The notes beneath the pieces are model-generated. The model was not told the DNA's origin. It searched no databases and worked only from the letters and a program-made list of their open reading frames with translations. Made by a program: the position numbers and the translations under genes. A stretch of 64,000 nucleotides of DNA from Streptomyces aureoverticillatus (lineage in GTDB: Bacteria > Actinomycetota > Actinomycetes > Streptomycetales > Streptomycetaceae), in contig NZ_BMSY01000006.1 in assembly GCF_014649395.1 (NCBI RefSeq), positions 372,001-436,000 of the forward strand. The letters are read 5' to 3'. Position 1 is the first letter of the stretch. Each line of letters begins with the position of its first letter. Below are positions 1 through 8,031 of this stretch, piece by piece.

Positions 1-1261
1 AGCGCGGCTCTCCCCGATACCCCTCGATCGAGTTGAACAGCGCCGTCTCCTCGCCGCAGATGTAGGCGCCCGCGCCGCGGCGGATCTCGATGTCGAAGGC
101 GAACCCGTGGCCGAGGATGTTCTCGCCCAGCAGTCCGCGGGTGCGGGCCTGCTCGATGGCGTGCTCAAGCGTGCGCAGGGCCCGCGGGTACTCGCCGCGG
201 AGGTAGAGGTAGCCGTGCCGCGCGCCCACCGCGTACGCCGCGATCGTCATCGACTCGATCAGCGCGTACGGGTCGCCCTCCATCAGCACCCGGTCCTTGA
301 ACGTGCCCGGCTCCGACTCGTCCGCGTTGCACACCAGGTAGTGCGGGCGGTCCGGCTGGGACGCCGTCGCCTGCCACTTGCGTCCCGTCGGGAACGCGGC
401 GCCGCCGCGGCCGAGGAGGCCCGCGTCCGTGACTTCGCGGATCACGGCCGCCGGGCCCAGGGCGAAGGCTCGGCGCAGGGCCGTGTAGCCGCCGTGGGCG
501 CGGTAGTCGTCCAGCGAGCTGGGGTCCACGACGCCGATGCGGCGCAGCAGGATCAGGCCGGGGGCCCCGGACTGGGGGACGGCGTGGGCGGGCGGGGGCT
601 CCGCCCCCGGACCCCCGATATCGGCGCTTCGCGCCTCGTCCTCAATCGCCGGACGGGCCATGTCCCACCCGCCCGCCCCTATCCGCCCTTCGGGCGGGGA
701 ATTCAGCCCCTCCGGCGGTTGAGGAGCGGGGTCTGGGGCGGAGCCCCAGTTTCGGGAAGGGGCGGGATTGGGGAGAGCCCCGCCAGGGCCCCCCGCCCGC
801 ACCACCAACATCGCCGGCGCCCGCTCGCACACCCCCAGGCAGGGGCTGGCCTCCACGTCCACCCCCTCGGCGGAGCCGAACTCGGCCGGCGCCCCCGCGC
901 CCCGCACCGCACACACAAGATCCGTACAAACCCGCACCACGGTCCGAGCCCGCGGCTTCAGCGAGAACATGGAGTAGAACGTGGCGACCCCGTAGGCCTC
1001 GGCGGGCGGCACGGTGAGCCGCCGGCACAGGTAGTCGAGGCCGCCCTCGCTGATCCATCCCACGCGGTCGTTGAGCGCGTGCAGCCCGGGCAGCAGCAGA
1101 TCCCGCCGCTCCCGGGCGGCCCGCCCACTCCGCGCCCACCGAAGATCCGCGTCCGAGCGGTCGTCGGCACCCTCCCACGCCGACTCCGGCGGCCCGAGGA
1201 GCGCGTCCACCGCGTCGCGTTCCTCGTCGGTGGGTTTGCTGTCACCGAAGCGCAGGTCCAC
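1..1261 (-). CDS. fdhB: NAD-linked formate dehydrogenase beta subunit (NuoE-NuoF fusion), 3' end outside window
   Basis: Diaphorase subunit that passes electrons from the molybdenum subunit to NAD+ in the cytoplasm. A thioredoxin-like NuoE domain comes first, with the [2Fe-2S] cysteine pairs RVCTDLVC and SPCLGVC at about residues 113-143. The NuoF domain follows, with GRGGAAFPTG, CNADESEPGTFKDR and GAGAYICGEET for FMN and NADH. The C-terminal [4Fe-4S] part lies left of the window. GTG at 1261 was chosen because GGGGAG lies 9 bases upstream and the fdhA stop is 20 bases away. About 70 extra residues (roughly 158-225) between the two domains are the in-frame translation of an intergenic repeat element (592-790) that is also found at 9836-10131. 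The reading frame stays open through it. Last gene of the panE-fdhA-fdhB operon within the window. Confidence 0.85.
   Translation of the reverse strand, partial: MDLRFGDSKPTDEERDAVDALLGPPESAWEGADDRSDADLRWARSGRAARERRDLLLPGLHALNDRVGWISEGGLDYLCRRLTVPPAEAYGVATFYSMFSLKPRARTVVRVCTDLVCAVRGAGAPAEFGSAEGVDVEASPCLGVCERAPAMLVVRAGGPGGALPNPAPSRNWGSAPDPAPQPPEGLNSPPEGRIGAGGWDMARPAIEDEARSADIGGPGAEPPPAHAVPQSGAPGLILLRRIGVVDPSSLDDYRAHGGYTALRRAFALGPAAVIREVTDAGLLGRGGAAFPTGRKWQATASQPDRPHYLVCNADESEPGTFKDRVLMEGDPYALIESMTIAAYAVGARHGYLYLRGEYPRALRTLEHAIEQARTRGLLGENILGHGFAFDIEIRRGAGAYICGEETALFNSIEGYRGEPR
592..790. repeat. Streptomyces GC-rich palindromic repeat element, copy A, inside fdhB
   Basis: Begins GCGGGGGCTCCGCCCC and ends with a 26-base block (750-775) identical to 10083-10108. 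Internal hairpins are of the type GGGGCTCCGCCCC and CGCCCTTCGGGCG. The same start and end flank copy B at 9836-10131 in the same orientation, while the middles differ. Such elements normally sit between genes; here it is read through in frame as a Pro/Gly-rich linker. Confidence 0.75.
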
Positions 1262-1281
1262 GTACCGTCAACTCCCCACAG

Positions 1282-3276
1282 TCACTTGCGAAGCTTCTCG
1301 ATGCGGATCGCCGACGCCTTGAACTCGGCGGTCCCGGCGATCGGGCAATTCGCCTCGATCGTCAGCTGGTTGGTGTCCACCTCGTCGGGAAAGTGCATGG
1401 TCATGAAGGCGAGCCCGGGCCGCAGACCGGGATCGACCCACACCGGCGCGACCACCGCGCCGCGCCGCGAGGACACCCGCACCTCCTCGCCGACCACGAC
1501 CCCGTACCGCTCCGCGTCCTCGGGGCACAGCTCGACGTACTCGCCGCGCCGCAGCGGCGAGGCGAAACTCCCGCTCTGCACCCCGGTGTTGTACGAGTCC
1601 AGGCGCCGCCCCGTCGTCAGCCGCAGCGGGAACGACTCGTCGGTGAGGTCCACCGGCGGATCGTCCTTGACGAGCCCGAAGGGCGCGCGGCGGCCGCGCA
1701 GCGCAGGGTCGGTCTCCCACAGGCGGCCGTGCAGGAAGGTCGAGGGCAGCCGTGCCACGTCGGGGCAGGGCCACTGGAGGCCGTGGTGCTCCTCCAGGCG
1801 GTCGTACGTCATGCCGAAGTGGTCCGGCGACAGGGACCGCAGCTCGTTCCAGACGGTCTCCGCGTCGGCGAACTTCCAGTCGTGGCCGAGCCGGGCGGCG
1901 ATCTCGCAGATGATGTCGATGTCCTCGCGCGCCTCGCCGGGCGGCGCGAGGGCCGCCCGCACCCGCTGCACCCGCCGCTCGCTGTTGGTGGTGGTGCCGT
2001 CGGTCTCCGCCCACGCGGCCGTGGCGGGCAGCACCACGTCGGCCAGCTCGGCCGTGCGTGTCAGGAAGATGTCCTGGACCACCAGGTGGTCGAGCGCGGC
2101 CAGGCGCCGCACGGCCTGCTCGCTGTCGGCCTCCGACTGGGCCGGGTTCTCGCCGATGCAGTACACGGCGCGCAGTCCGCCGCTCTCCATCGCCTCGAAC
2201 ATGTCCGTGAGCGTCATGCCGTACCGCGGCGGGATGACCGTGTCCCAGGCGCGTTCGAACTTGCTCCGGTGGCCGTCGTCGAGGAGGTCCTGAAAGCCGG
2301 GGAGCCGGTTGGGGATGGCGCCCATGTCGCCGCCGCCCTGCACGTTGTTCTGCCCGCGCAGCGGCTGCACCCCGGCGCCGTAGCGGCCCACGTGCCCGGT
2401 GAGCAGCGCCAGGTTGATGAGGGCGCGGACGTTGTCGGTGCCGTTGTGGTGCTCGGTGATGCCGAGCGTCCAGCACAACTGGGCGCGTTCGGCGGTGGCG
2501 TACGCGTGCGCCAGATCGCGGATCGCGGCAGCGGGTACGCCCGTCACCTTCTCGGCGAGGGTGAGGGTCCAGGGCTCGACCAGCGCGGCGTACTCCTCGA
2601 AGCCGGACGTGGCGCGCTCGACGAACGCCGTGTTGTGCAGGCCCGCGTGGATGATCTCGCGGGCGACGGCGTGCGCGAGGGCGATGTCCGTGCCCACGTT
2701 CAGACCGAGCCAGCTCTCCGCCCACTCGGCCGTCGAGGTGCGGCGCGGGTCGACGGCGTACATCCGCGCGCCGTTGTGGATGCCCTTGAGGACGTGCTGG
2801 AAGAAGATCGGGTGCGCGAAGCGGGCGTTGGAACCCCACATCACGATGAGGTCCGTGTGCTCGACCTCCTCGTAGGAGGAGGTGCCGCCGCCGGAGCCGA
2901 AGGCGGCCGAGAGGCCCGCGACGCTCGGCGCGTGACAGGTGCGGTTGCAGGAGTCGACGTTGTTGGTGCCCATCACCACCCGCGTGAACTTCTGCGCCAC
3001 GTAGTTCATCTCGTTGGTGGCGCGGGCGCAGGAGAGCATCGCGAAGGCGTCCGGGCCGTGGGTGGCGCGGGTGCGCCGGAAACCGTCGGCGGCGCGGGCC
3101 AGAGCCTCGTCCCAACTGGCCGCGCGCAGCGGCTCGTCGCGGCTGTCGCGTACGAGGGGGTGGGTGAGGCGGGTGTACGACTTGGGGGCGCGGTCGCGCT
3201 TGCGGCCGCCCCGGGTGCGGTCCGGCTGGGTTCGGGTGCGGTCCGGCTTGCGTCCGGTCTGGTCTGGCTTGGTCAC
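1282..3276 (-). CDS. fdhA: Formate dehydrogenase alpha subunit, molybdopterin oxidoreductase without the N-terminal Fe-S segment
   Basis: 664 aa catalytic subunit that oxidises formate to CO2 at a bis-MGD Mo/W centre. The motif SCNRTCHAPSVAGL carries the Cys-His pair expected at the metal. VMWGSNAR, GITEHHNGTDN, GQNNVQGGGDMG, YCIGENPAQSE and the C-terminal MoCo-binding domain (FPLRLTTGRRLDSYNTG) are all present. The N terminus is a short basic Thr/Arg/Pro-rich stretch with a repeated PDRTR unit. The CxxCx3C [4Fe-4S] segment usual in this family is missing, and the frame upstream is only the shadow of panE. GTG at 3276 overlaps the panE stop (GTGA) and has AGGAG upstream. The [4Fe-4S] segment may be missing throughout a subfamily rather than by damage. 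Confidence 0.85.
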   Translation of the reverse strand: MTKPDQTGRKPDRTRTQPDRTRGGRKRDRAPKSYTRLTHPLVRDSRDEPLRAASWDEALARAADGFRRTRATHGPDAFAMLSCARATNEMNYVAQKFTRVVMGTNNVDSCNRTCHAPSVAGLSAAFGSGGGTSSYEEVEHTDLIVMWGSNARFAHPIFFQHVLKGIHNGARMYAVDPRRTSTAEWAESWLGLNVGTDIALAHAVAREIIHAGLHNTAFVERATSGFEEYAALVEPWTLTLAEKVTGVPAAAIRDLAHAYATAERAQLCWTLGITEHHNGTDNVRALINLALLTGHVGRYGAGVQPLRGQNNVQGGGDMGAIPNRLPGFQDLLDDGHRSKFERAWDTVIPPRYGMTLTDMFEAMESGGLRAVYCIGENPAQSEADSEQAVRRLAALDHLVVQDIFLTRTAELADVVLPATAAWAETDGTTTNSERRVQRVRAALAPPGEAREDIDIICEIAARLGHDWKFADAETVWNELRSLSPDHFGMTYDRLEEHHGLQWPCPDVARLPSTFLHGRLWETDPALRGRRAPFGLVKDDPPVDLTDESFPLRLTTGRRLDSYNTGVQSGSFASPLRRGEYVELCPEDAERYGVVVGEEVRVSSRRGAVVAPVWVDPGLRPGLAFMTMHFPDEVDTNQLTIEANCPIAGTAEFKASAIRIEKLRK

Positions 3277-4253
3277 GCTACGGCGCTCCTCATGCCGTGG
3301 GCGAGCAGGTCCGAGAGGGCGTGCACGGTGCGCAGGGTGGGCACGGGCACGCCGGTGATCTCCGCCAGTTCCACGACGGCGGCGAGCAGCACGTCGAGTT
3401 CGAGCGGCTTGCCGCGCTCCAGGTCCTGGAGGGTGGAGGTGCGGTGGTCGCCGACGCGCTCGGCGCCCGCGAGCCGCCGCTCGATGGAGATGTCCGGCTC
3501 GCAGCCGAGGGCCGCGGCGACGGCGAGGGTCTCGGCCATCATGATCTCGATGACGCGGCGGGTGCCGCCGTGCAGGCACATCTCGCGCATCGTCGCGCGC
3601 ACGAGCGCGCTGATCGGGTTGAAGGAGATGTTGCCGAGCAGCTTGATCCAGATGTCGCCGCGCACGTCCGGCTCCACCGGGCACTTCAGGCCGCCCGCGC
3701 GCATCGCCTCGCTGAAGTCCCGACAGCGCGCCGAACGGGTGCGGTCCGGCTCGCCGACGGAGAAGCGGGTGCCTTCGAGGTGGCGTACGACGCCGGGCTC
3801 GGCGAGCTCCGTCGCGGCGTACACCACACAGCCCACGGCCCGGTGCGGTGCGAGCACGGCGCTGACCGACCCGCCGGGATCCACGCTCTCCAGGCGGTGG
3901 CCGTCGTGCGGGCCGCCGTGCCGGTGGAAGTACCACCAGGGGATGCCGTTCTGGGCGGCGACCACCGCCGTGTCGTCCTTCAGGAGCGGCCCGATCAGCG
4001 GCCCGCACGCCGCGTACGAAGTGGCCTTCAGGCCGAGGAACACGAAGTCGACGGGGCCGATGTCGGCCGGGTCGGCGGTGGCGTGGGCCCGCGCGGTGAA
4101 GTCGCCGCGCGGGCTGAGGACGCGTACGCCGTGCTGCCGCATGGCCGCCAAGTGCGGCCCGCGGGCGACGAGATGGACGTCGGCGCCCGCGCGGTGCAGC
4201 GCGGCTCCGACATACGCGCCGATGGCACCGGCGCCCAGGACTGCGACTTTCAC
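3273..4253 (-). CDS. Ketopantoate reductase (PanE/ApbA) family protein, candidate oxalyl-CoA reductase
   Basis: 326 aa. The N-terminal Rossmann fold has the NADP-binding motif GAGAIGAYVG, and the C-terminal helical domain has DIWIKLLGNISFNPISAL with the catalytic lysine. The fold class reduces 2-oxo acids or thioesters with NADPH. It is the first gene of an operon with fdhA and fdhB (4-base overlap), an odd place for pantoate synthesis. In Methylobacterium extorquens a PanE paralogue, PanE2, was reported as the oxalyl-CoA reductase that forms glyoxylate from oxalate. The oxalate genes elsewhere in this window make that role plausible here, but it is inference. True ketopantoate reductase is the alternative. 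A GntR-type motif lies about 100 bases upstream. Confidence 0.8.
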   Translation of the reverse strand: MKVAVLGAGAIGAYVGAALHRAGADVHLVARGPHLAAMRQHGVRVLSPRGDFTARAHATADPADIGPVDFVFLGLKATSYAACGPLIGPLLKDDTAVVAAQNGIPWWYFHRHGGPHDGHRLESVDPGGSVSAVLAPHRAVGCVVYAATELAEPGVVRHLEGTRFSVGEPDRTRSARCRDFSEAMRAGGLKCPVEPDVRGDIWIKLLGNISFNPISALVRATMREMCLHGGTRRVIEIMMAETLAVAAALGCEPDISIERRLAGAERVGDHRTSTLQDLERGKPLELDVLLAAVVELAEITGVPVPTLRTVHALSDLLAHGMRSAVA

Positions 4254-4351
4254 GATGGGGCGCTCCGTTCGGTTGAGGGTTCCGACGGACCGGCAGCGCT
4301 CTCAGGCTGCGCTGGTCGCGGGTGGCCGAGATGCCACACGCGGTAGATGGA

Positions 4352-4367
4352 ATATTGTCTACAGTAT
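4352..4367. promoter_or_regulatory. Putative FCD-GntR operator upstream of the panE-fdhAB operon
   Basis: ATATTGTCTACAGTAT is a near-palindrome (ATA.TGT..ACA.TAT). Its core TTGTCTACAGT (4355-4365) is the exact reverse complement of 9097-9107 before the GntR gene, and differs in two bases from TTGCATACAGT at 39223-39233. The remaining intergenic DNA (4254-4476) shows nothing else clear apart from a repeated GCGTTC(T/C)TCGTGGTGAGCCCG unit near 4410-4460. Confidence 0.6.
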
Positions 4368-4476
4368 GGAAGTTGGGGCAGCAAGGGTTCGTACGAGACC
4401 CGTCAGCGGGCGTTCTTCGTGGTGAGCCCGAGCGGGCGTTCCTCGTGGTGAGCCCGGCAGACGTGCCGGTCTCCCC

Positions 4477-5238
4477 TCAGGCGCGCAGGAAGTAGAGGAC
4501 GGTCATGGTCACCGCGGTGGTCAGGACGACGCCGCGCAGCAGCCGGGACGGGAGCCGGCGGGCGAGCCGCGCGCCGCCGAACCCCCCGGCCACCGCGCCC
4601 GCGAGCAGCGCCCCCAGGAGCAGCGGGGCGTCCAGGGCGTCCGAGGCGGCGAGGAACAGCGCGGACGCGCTGAGATAGACCGCCCCGACCTGGACGATCC
4701 GCATGGGGTTGCCGGCCGCGGCGTCGAGCCCGAGGCCGACGCCCCACAGGGCCAGCATCATGATGCCTACGGCTCCGCCGAAGTATCCGCCGTACACGGC
4801 GAGCACGAACTGCGCGGCGAGGACGGTCCTGGGACCCATGCCGACCGGGCGGCCCAAGGCGTCGCCGATCATCGCCGAGACCCGGCGGCCCACGGCGAGG
4901 AGCAGCGTCGCGAACGCGAGCAGCCACGGCACCGCGGCCTCGAACGACGCCGCGGGCAGTGCGAGCAGCAGGCCGGCGCCGAGACCGCCGCCGAGCACGC
5001 TGACCCCCGTCAGCGCACGCGTGGACACCGGGCCGACCGGGGCGAGTTCGCGCCGGCAGACCCACGCGCCGACCGCGGCGCCGGGCACCAGGGCGATGGT
5101 CGTCGCGGCGTTCGCCGTCACCGGGGACACGCCGGCCGCGACCAGGGCGGCGAGCGCCACGAACGTGCCCCCGCCGCCCACGGCGTTCAGGCCGCCGGCG
5201 GCGACCCCGGCGAGCAGCACCCACAGCGTCTCGGACAT
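4477..5238 (-). CDS. TauE/SafE-family membrane transporter
   Basis: 253 aa, almost wholly hydrophobic, with about eight predicted membrane spans. The glycine-rich N-terminal signature LAGVAAGGLNAVGGGGTF and the second-half repeat VYGGYFGGAVGIMMLALWG match the TauE/SafE (DUF81) family of sulfite, sulfonate or organic-anion exporters. The ATG at 5238 is preferred over an upstream in-frame start at 5298, because the extra 20 residues are not hydrophobic and would reach into the divergent LysR promoter. It is divergent from the LysR gene at 5322, so that regulator probably controls it. The substrate cannot be told. Confidence 0.8.
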   Translation of the reverse strand: MSETLWVLLAGVAAGGLNAVGGGGTFVALAALVAAGVSPVTANAATTIALVPGAAVGAWVCRRELAPVGPVSTRALTGVSVLGGGLGAGLLLALPAASFEAAVPWLLAFATLLLAVGRRVSAMIGDALGRPVGMGPRTVLAAQFVLAVYGGYFGGAVGIMMLALWGVGLGLDAAAGNPMRIVQVGAVYLSASALFLAASDALDAPLLLGALLAGAVAGGFGGARLARRLPSRLLRGVVLTTAVTMTVLYFLRA

Positions 5239-5321
5239 CTGCCGAGCATCGGCCCGCGCCGGGCCCGCCACAATGCGCGATCCGCGTACCCAGCCCAAGG
5301 CTGTGACATAGGCTGATCAGG

Positions 5322-6233
5322 GTGCGCTACGACCTGGACGATCTGCGGCTCTTCGTCGGCATCGTGACGGAGGGGTCCATCACGGCGGGCGCCCGCCGCG
5401 TGCACCTGAGCCTGCCGTCGGCCAGCGCCCGGGTGCGCGCGCTGGAGCACCACGCCGGTGTGGCCCTGCTGATCCGCGGCCGACGGGGAGTGCGGCCCAC
5501 CCCGGCCGGGGCGACCCTGGCCCGGCACGCACGCGAGGTGCTCGACCGGGCGGCGCGGCTCGACAGCGCCGTCGCCGGCTACACGCGGTCCCCGGCCGCC
5601 CCGCTGACCCTGCTGTGTGGCGGCTCCGCGCGCTACCGCCTCGTGCCGCAGGCCCTGGTCACCTTCCTGCGGGCCCACCCCGACGTCGACGTCACGGTGT
5701 CGGAGAAGCGCACCCCGCGCACCGTGCGGATGCTCGCCGACGGCGAGGCGGACCTGGGGGTCGTCGTCGACGACGAGGCCCGCGACTGCGGCCTCGTCAT
5801 GGAACCCCTCGGGGACGACTCCCTCGTGGTGATCGGCCAGGCCGACGGGGTGCTCGCCGGGCGGACCGCCGTGACGTACAGCGAGGTCGCCGAGCATCCC
5901 CTCGTCGGCCTCGACGCCGGCTCCTCGCTGCGCCGCTGGATCGAGCGGCACCTCGGCCCGCACGCTCCGGTCGTCCGCCACCGCACCACCGTGGCCGACC
6001 TCAACGTCCTCGTCGAACTCGCCGCCGCCGGCGTCGGGCTCGCCGTCGTCCCGCGCCGCGCCGTCGACCCCGGCCGCCCGCTCGACGTGTGCGCGCTGCG
6101 GGAACCCTGGGCGCGTCGCCATCACTTGCTGGCCTGGGGCGTGAAGGACGGGCCCGCGTCGGCGGCCGCGGTGGCGCTGGCGGAACATCTGCGGCGGGCG
6201 GCGCTGGCCGACGGGGCCTCGGTGGGCGGGTAG
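5322..6233 (+). CDS. LysR-family transcriptional regulator
   Basis: 303 aa. The N-terminal winged helix (DLRLFVGIVTEGSITAGARR, recognition helix around LSLPSASARVRALE) is followed by a periplasmic-binding-protein-like effector domain from about residue 90. The variant SLPSASARVRALE in place of the common SQPALSRQIRRLE is seen in a subset of actinobacterial LysR proteins. GTG start at 5322. It is divergent from the TauE-like transporter with 83 bases between starts, the usual layout of LysR control. It may also see the OFA gene downstream, but the GntR-type motif there points to another regulator. Confidence 0.85.
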   Translation: MRYDLDDLRLFVGIVTEGSITAGARRVHLSLPSASARVRALEHHAGVALLIRGRRGVRPTPAGATLARHAREVLDRAARLDSAVAGYTRSPAAPLTLLCGGSARYRLVPQALVTFLRAHPDVDVTVSEKRTPRTVRMLADGEADLGVVVDDEARDCGLVMEPLGDDSLVVIGQADGVLAGRTAVTYSEVAEHPLVGLDAGSSLRRWIERHLGPHAPVVRHRTTVADLNVLVELAAAGVGLAVVPRRAVDPGRPLDVCALREPWARRHHLLAWGVKDGPASAAAVALAEHLRRAALADGASVGG

Positions 6234-6263
6234 CGCCACCGGCCGCGATCCGGCTGACCGGAA

Positions 6264-6304
6264 TGTGCATACCGACCCATCGAACACTGCATACCGTCGA
6301 CCAA
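6264..6304. promoter_or_regulatory. Two copies of the oxalate-regulon motif before the OFA transporter
   Basis: TGTGCATACCG (6264-6274) and CTGCATACCGT (6287-6297) repeat at 23-base spacing. The second copy with its flank, CACTGCATACCGTCGACCAA, matches CATTGCATACAGTCGACGAA at 39221-39240 at 17 of 20 positions. The start codon of the transporter is 53 bases further on. Confidence 0.55.
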
Positions 6305-6356
6305 TCCCTTCCCACCCCCTTCCCAACAGCCTTCCGGATTCCTACCGTTCGGGATC

Positions 6357-7778
6357 ATGAGGCCCCCCGTAGCGCCACCCGGCTGGAGCCGCTGGCTCGT
6401 CCCGCCCGCCGCCCTGTCGGTGCATCTCTCCATCGGCCAGGCCTACGCCTGGAGCGTCTTCAAGCCACCCCTGGAGTCCGCCCTCGACCTCAGCGGCACG
6501 CAGAGCGCGCTGCCGTTCCAGCTGGGCATCGTCATGCTCGGCCTGTCCGCCGCGTTCGGCGGCACGCTCGTGGAGCGCAACGGGCCGCGCTGGGCGATGT
6601 CCGTCGCGCTCGTCTGTTTCTCGTCCGGTTTCCTGCTCGCCGCGCTCGGCGCCGCGACCCGCCAGTACTGGCTGATCGTCCTCGGCTACGGCTTCGTCGG
6701 CGGCATCGGACTCGGCATCGGCTACATCTCACCGGTGTCGACCCTGATCAAATGGTTCCCCGACCGCCCCGGCATGGCCACCGGCATCGCGATCATGGGT
6801 TTCGGCGGCGGCGCGCTGATCGCCTCGCCGTGGTCGGCGCAGATGCTGGACACGTTCGGCGACGACTCCTCCGGCATCGCGCTCGCCTTCCTCGTACACG
6901 GACTCTCGTACGCCGTGTTCATGGCGCTCGGCGTGATGCTCGTGCGGGTGCCGAGAACGGAGGGGGCGGTCGTCCCCGGCGCCCCGGCACCGCTGGACGG
7001 CCCGCAGGTCTCGGCCCGGCAGGCCGTGCGCACCCCGCAGTTCTGGTGCCTGTGGGTGGTCCTGTGCATGAACGTGACCGCGGGCATCGGCATCCTGGAG
7101 AAGGCCGCGCCCATGATCACCGACTTCTTCGCGGACACCTCCGCACCCGTCTCGGCGTCCGCCGCCGCGGGCTTCGTCGCGCTGCTCTCGGCCGCGAACA
7201 TGGCGGGCCGCATCGGCTGGTCGTCGGCGTCCGACCTGGTCGGCCGCAAGAACGTGTACCGGCTCTATCTGGGCGCGGGCGCGCTGATGTACCTGCTGAT
7301 CGCCCGCTTCGGCGACGAGTCGAAGCCGCTGTTCGTCGTCTGCGCGCTGGTCATCCTCTCCTTCTACGGAGGCGGCTTCGCGACGATCCCGGCGTACCTG
7401 AAGGACCTCTTCGGTACGTACCAGGTCGGCGCGATCCACGGCCGGCTGCTCACCGCCTGGTCGCTCGCCGGGGTGCTCGGACCGCTGATCGTGAACTGGG
7501 TGGCCGACCGCCAGGAGGAGGCGGGCAAGCACGGCCCCGGGCTCTACGGAGTGTCCCTGACCATCATGATCGGCCTCCTTGTCGTCGGGTTCGTGGCCAA
7601 TGAGCTGGTACGTCCCGTGCATGCCCGGCACCACGTCTCCGCCCCGAACGGCCCGAACGCCCCGAAGGAGCCCTCCGATGACGAAGCAGCCGACTCCGCC
7701 GACGCCGCCGATGCCGCAGCCGTCGCAGACCCCGCAGACTCCGCCGGCACCGGTGACGCCGAGCCCGCGGCCAAGTGA
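6357..7778 (+). CDS. OFA-family (oxalate/formate antiporter) MFS transporter
   Basis: 473 aa with 12 predicted membrane spans. The N-terminal GWSRWLVPPAALSVHLSIGQAYAW and the loops GYISPVSTLIKWFPDRPGMATG and SDLVGRKNVYR match the oxalate/formate antiporter group of the major facilitator superfamily. It would exchange oxalate for formate, or carry a related monocarboxylate, across the cytoplasmic membrane. The last 45 or so residues are a cytoplasmic Asp/Ala-rich tail (DEAADSADAADAAAVADPAD). That tail shares its DNA with the start of a second gene in another frame (7678-7896). Motif copies upstream suggest control by the GntR regulator at 9154. Confidence 0.85.
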   Translation: MRPPVAPPGWSRWLVPPAALSVHLSIGQAYAWSVFKPPLESALDLSGTQSALPFQLGIVMLGLSAAFGGTLVERNGPRWAMSVALVCFSSGFLLAALGAATRQYWLIVLGYGFVGGIGLGIGYISPVSTLIKWFPDRPGMATGIAIMGFGGGALIASPWSAQMLDTFGDDSSGIALAFLVHGLSYAVFMALGVMLVRVPRTEGAVVPGAPAPLDGPQVSARQAVRTPQFWCLWVVLCMNVTAGIGILEKAAPMITDFFADTSAPVSASAAAGFVALLSAANMAGRIGWSSASDLVGRKNVYRLYLGAGALMYLLIARFGDESKPLFVVCALVILSFYGGGFATIPAYLKDLFGTYQVGAIHGRLLTAWSLAGVLGPLIVNWVADRQEEAGKHGPGLYGVSLTIMIGLLVVGFVANELVRPVHARHHVSAPNGPNAPKEPSDDEAADSADAADAAAVADPADSAGTGDAEPAAK

Positions 7779-7896
7779 CCCGGCCCCGCCGCGCCGCCGG
7801 CCACTGATCATCGGGGCCTGGCTGTGGGTGGCTCTGCCCTTGGCCTACGGTCTCTACGAGCTCGTACACAAGGCCAAACAGCTCTTCACCGGGTGA
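7678..7896 (+). CDS. MFS transporter small subunit, overlapping the OFA gene in +1 frame
   Basis: 72 aa. A Pro/Thr/Gln-rich N-terminal half (MTKQPTPPTPPMPQPSQ) is followed by PRRRPLIIGAWLWVALPLAYGLYELVHKAKQLF, a single membrane span with positive residues on both sides. Small proteins ending this way are commonly found just after OFA-type transporters in actinomycetes and are annotated as a small subunit. The ATG at 7678 has GAAGGAG 8 bases upstream, so translation starts inside the OFA gene and the two share 101 bases in different frames. The conserved part begins only after the overlap. Confidence 0.75.
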   Translation: MTKQPTPPTPPMPQPSQTPQTPPAPVTPSPRPSDPAPPRRRPLIIGAWLWVALPLAYGLYELVHKAKQLFTG

Positions 7897-8031
7897 CACG
7901 ATGTGGCGAAGCATCCAAAGCAGGCGCCCCTTTCCTGTCGCATTACCTCACCTGTTACCCGTGAGTCGCTGAGCAGACTGGACGGTCCCGCACTTTCCGC
8001 ACCACCTTTTGCACCACGAGGGGATCCGCCC

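Noticed and set aside
3277..4008. N-terminal extension of fdhA upstream of 3276
   Set aside because: The frame is open but is the out-of-frame shadow of the panE-like gene (Arg/Pro-rich), so it cannot supply the missing Fe-S domain.
107..4425. Long plus-strand frames opposite fdhB, fdhA and the panE-like gene
   Set aside because: These mirror frames have no motifs, while the minus-strand genes carry cofactor-binding signatures and ribosome binding sites.
7903..8031. Longer start for the FabH-like protein
   Set aside because: The extra 43 residues have no family match, and ATG 8032 has a good ribosome binding site.
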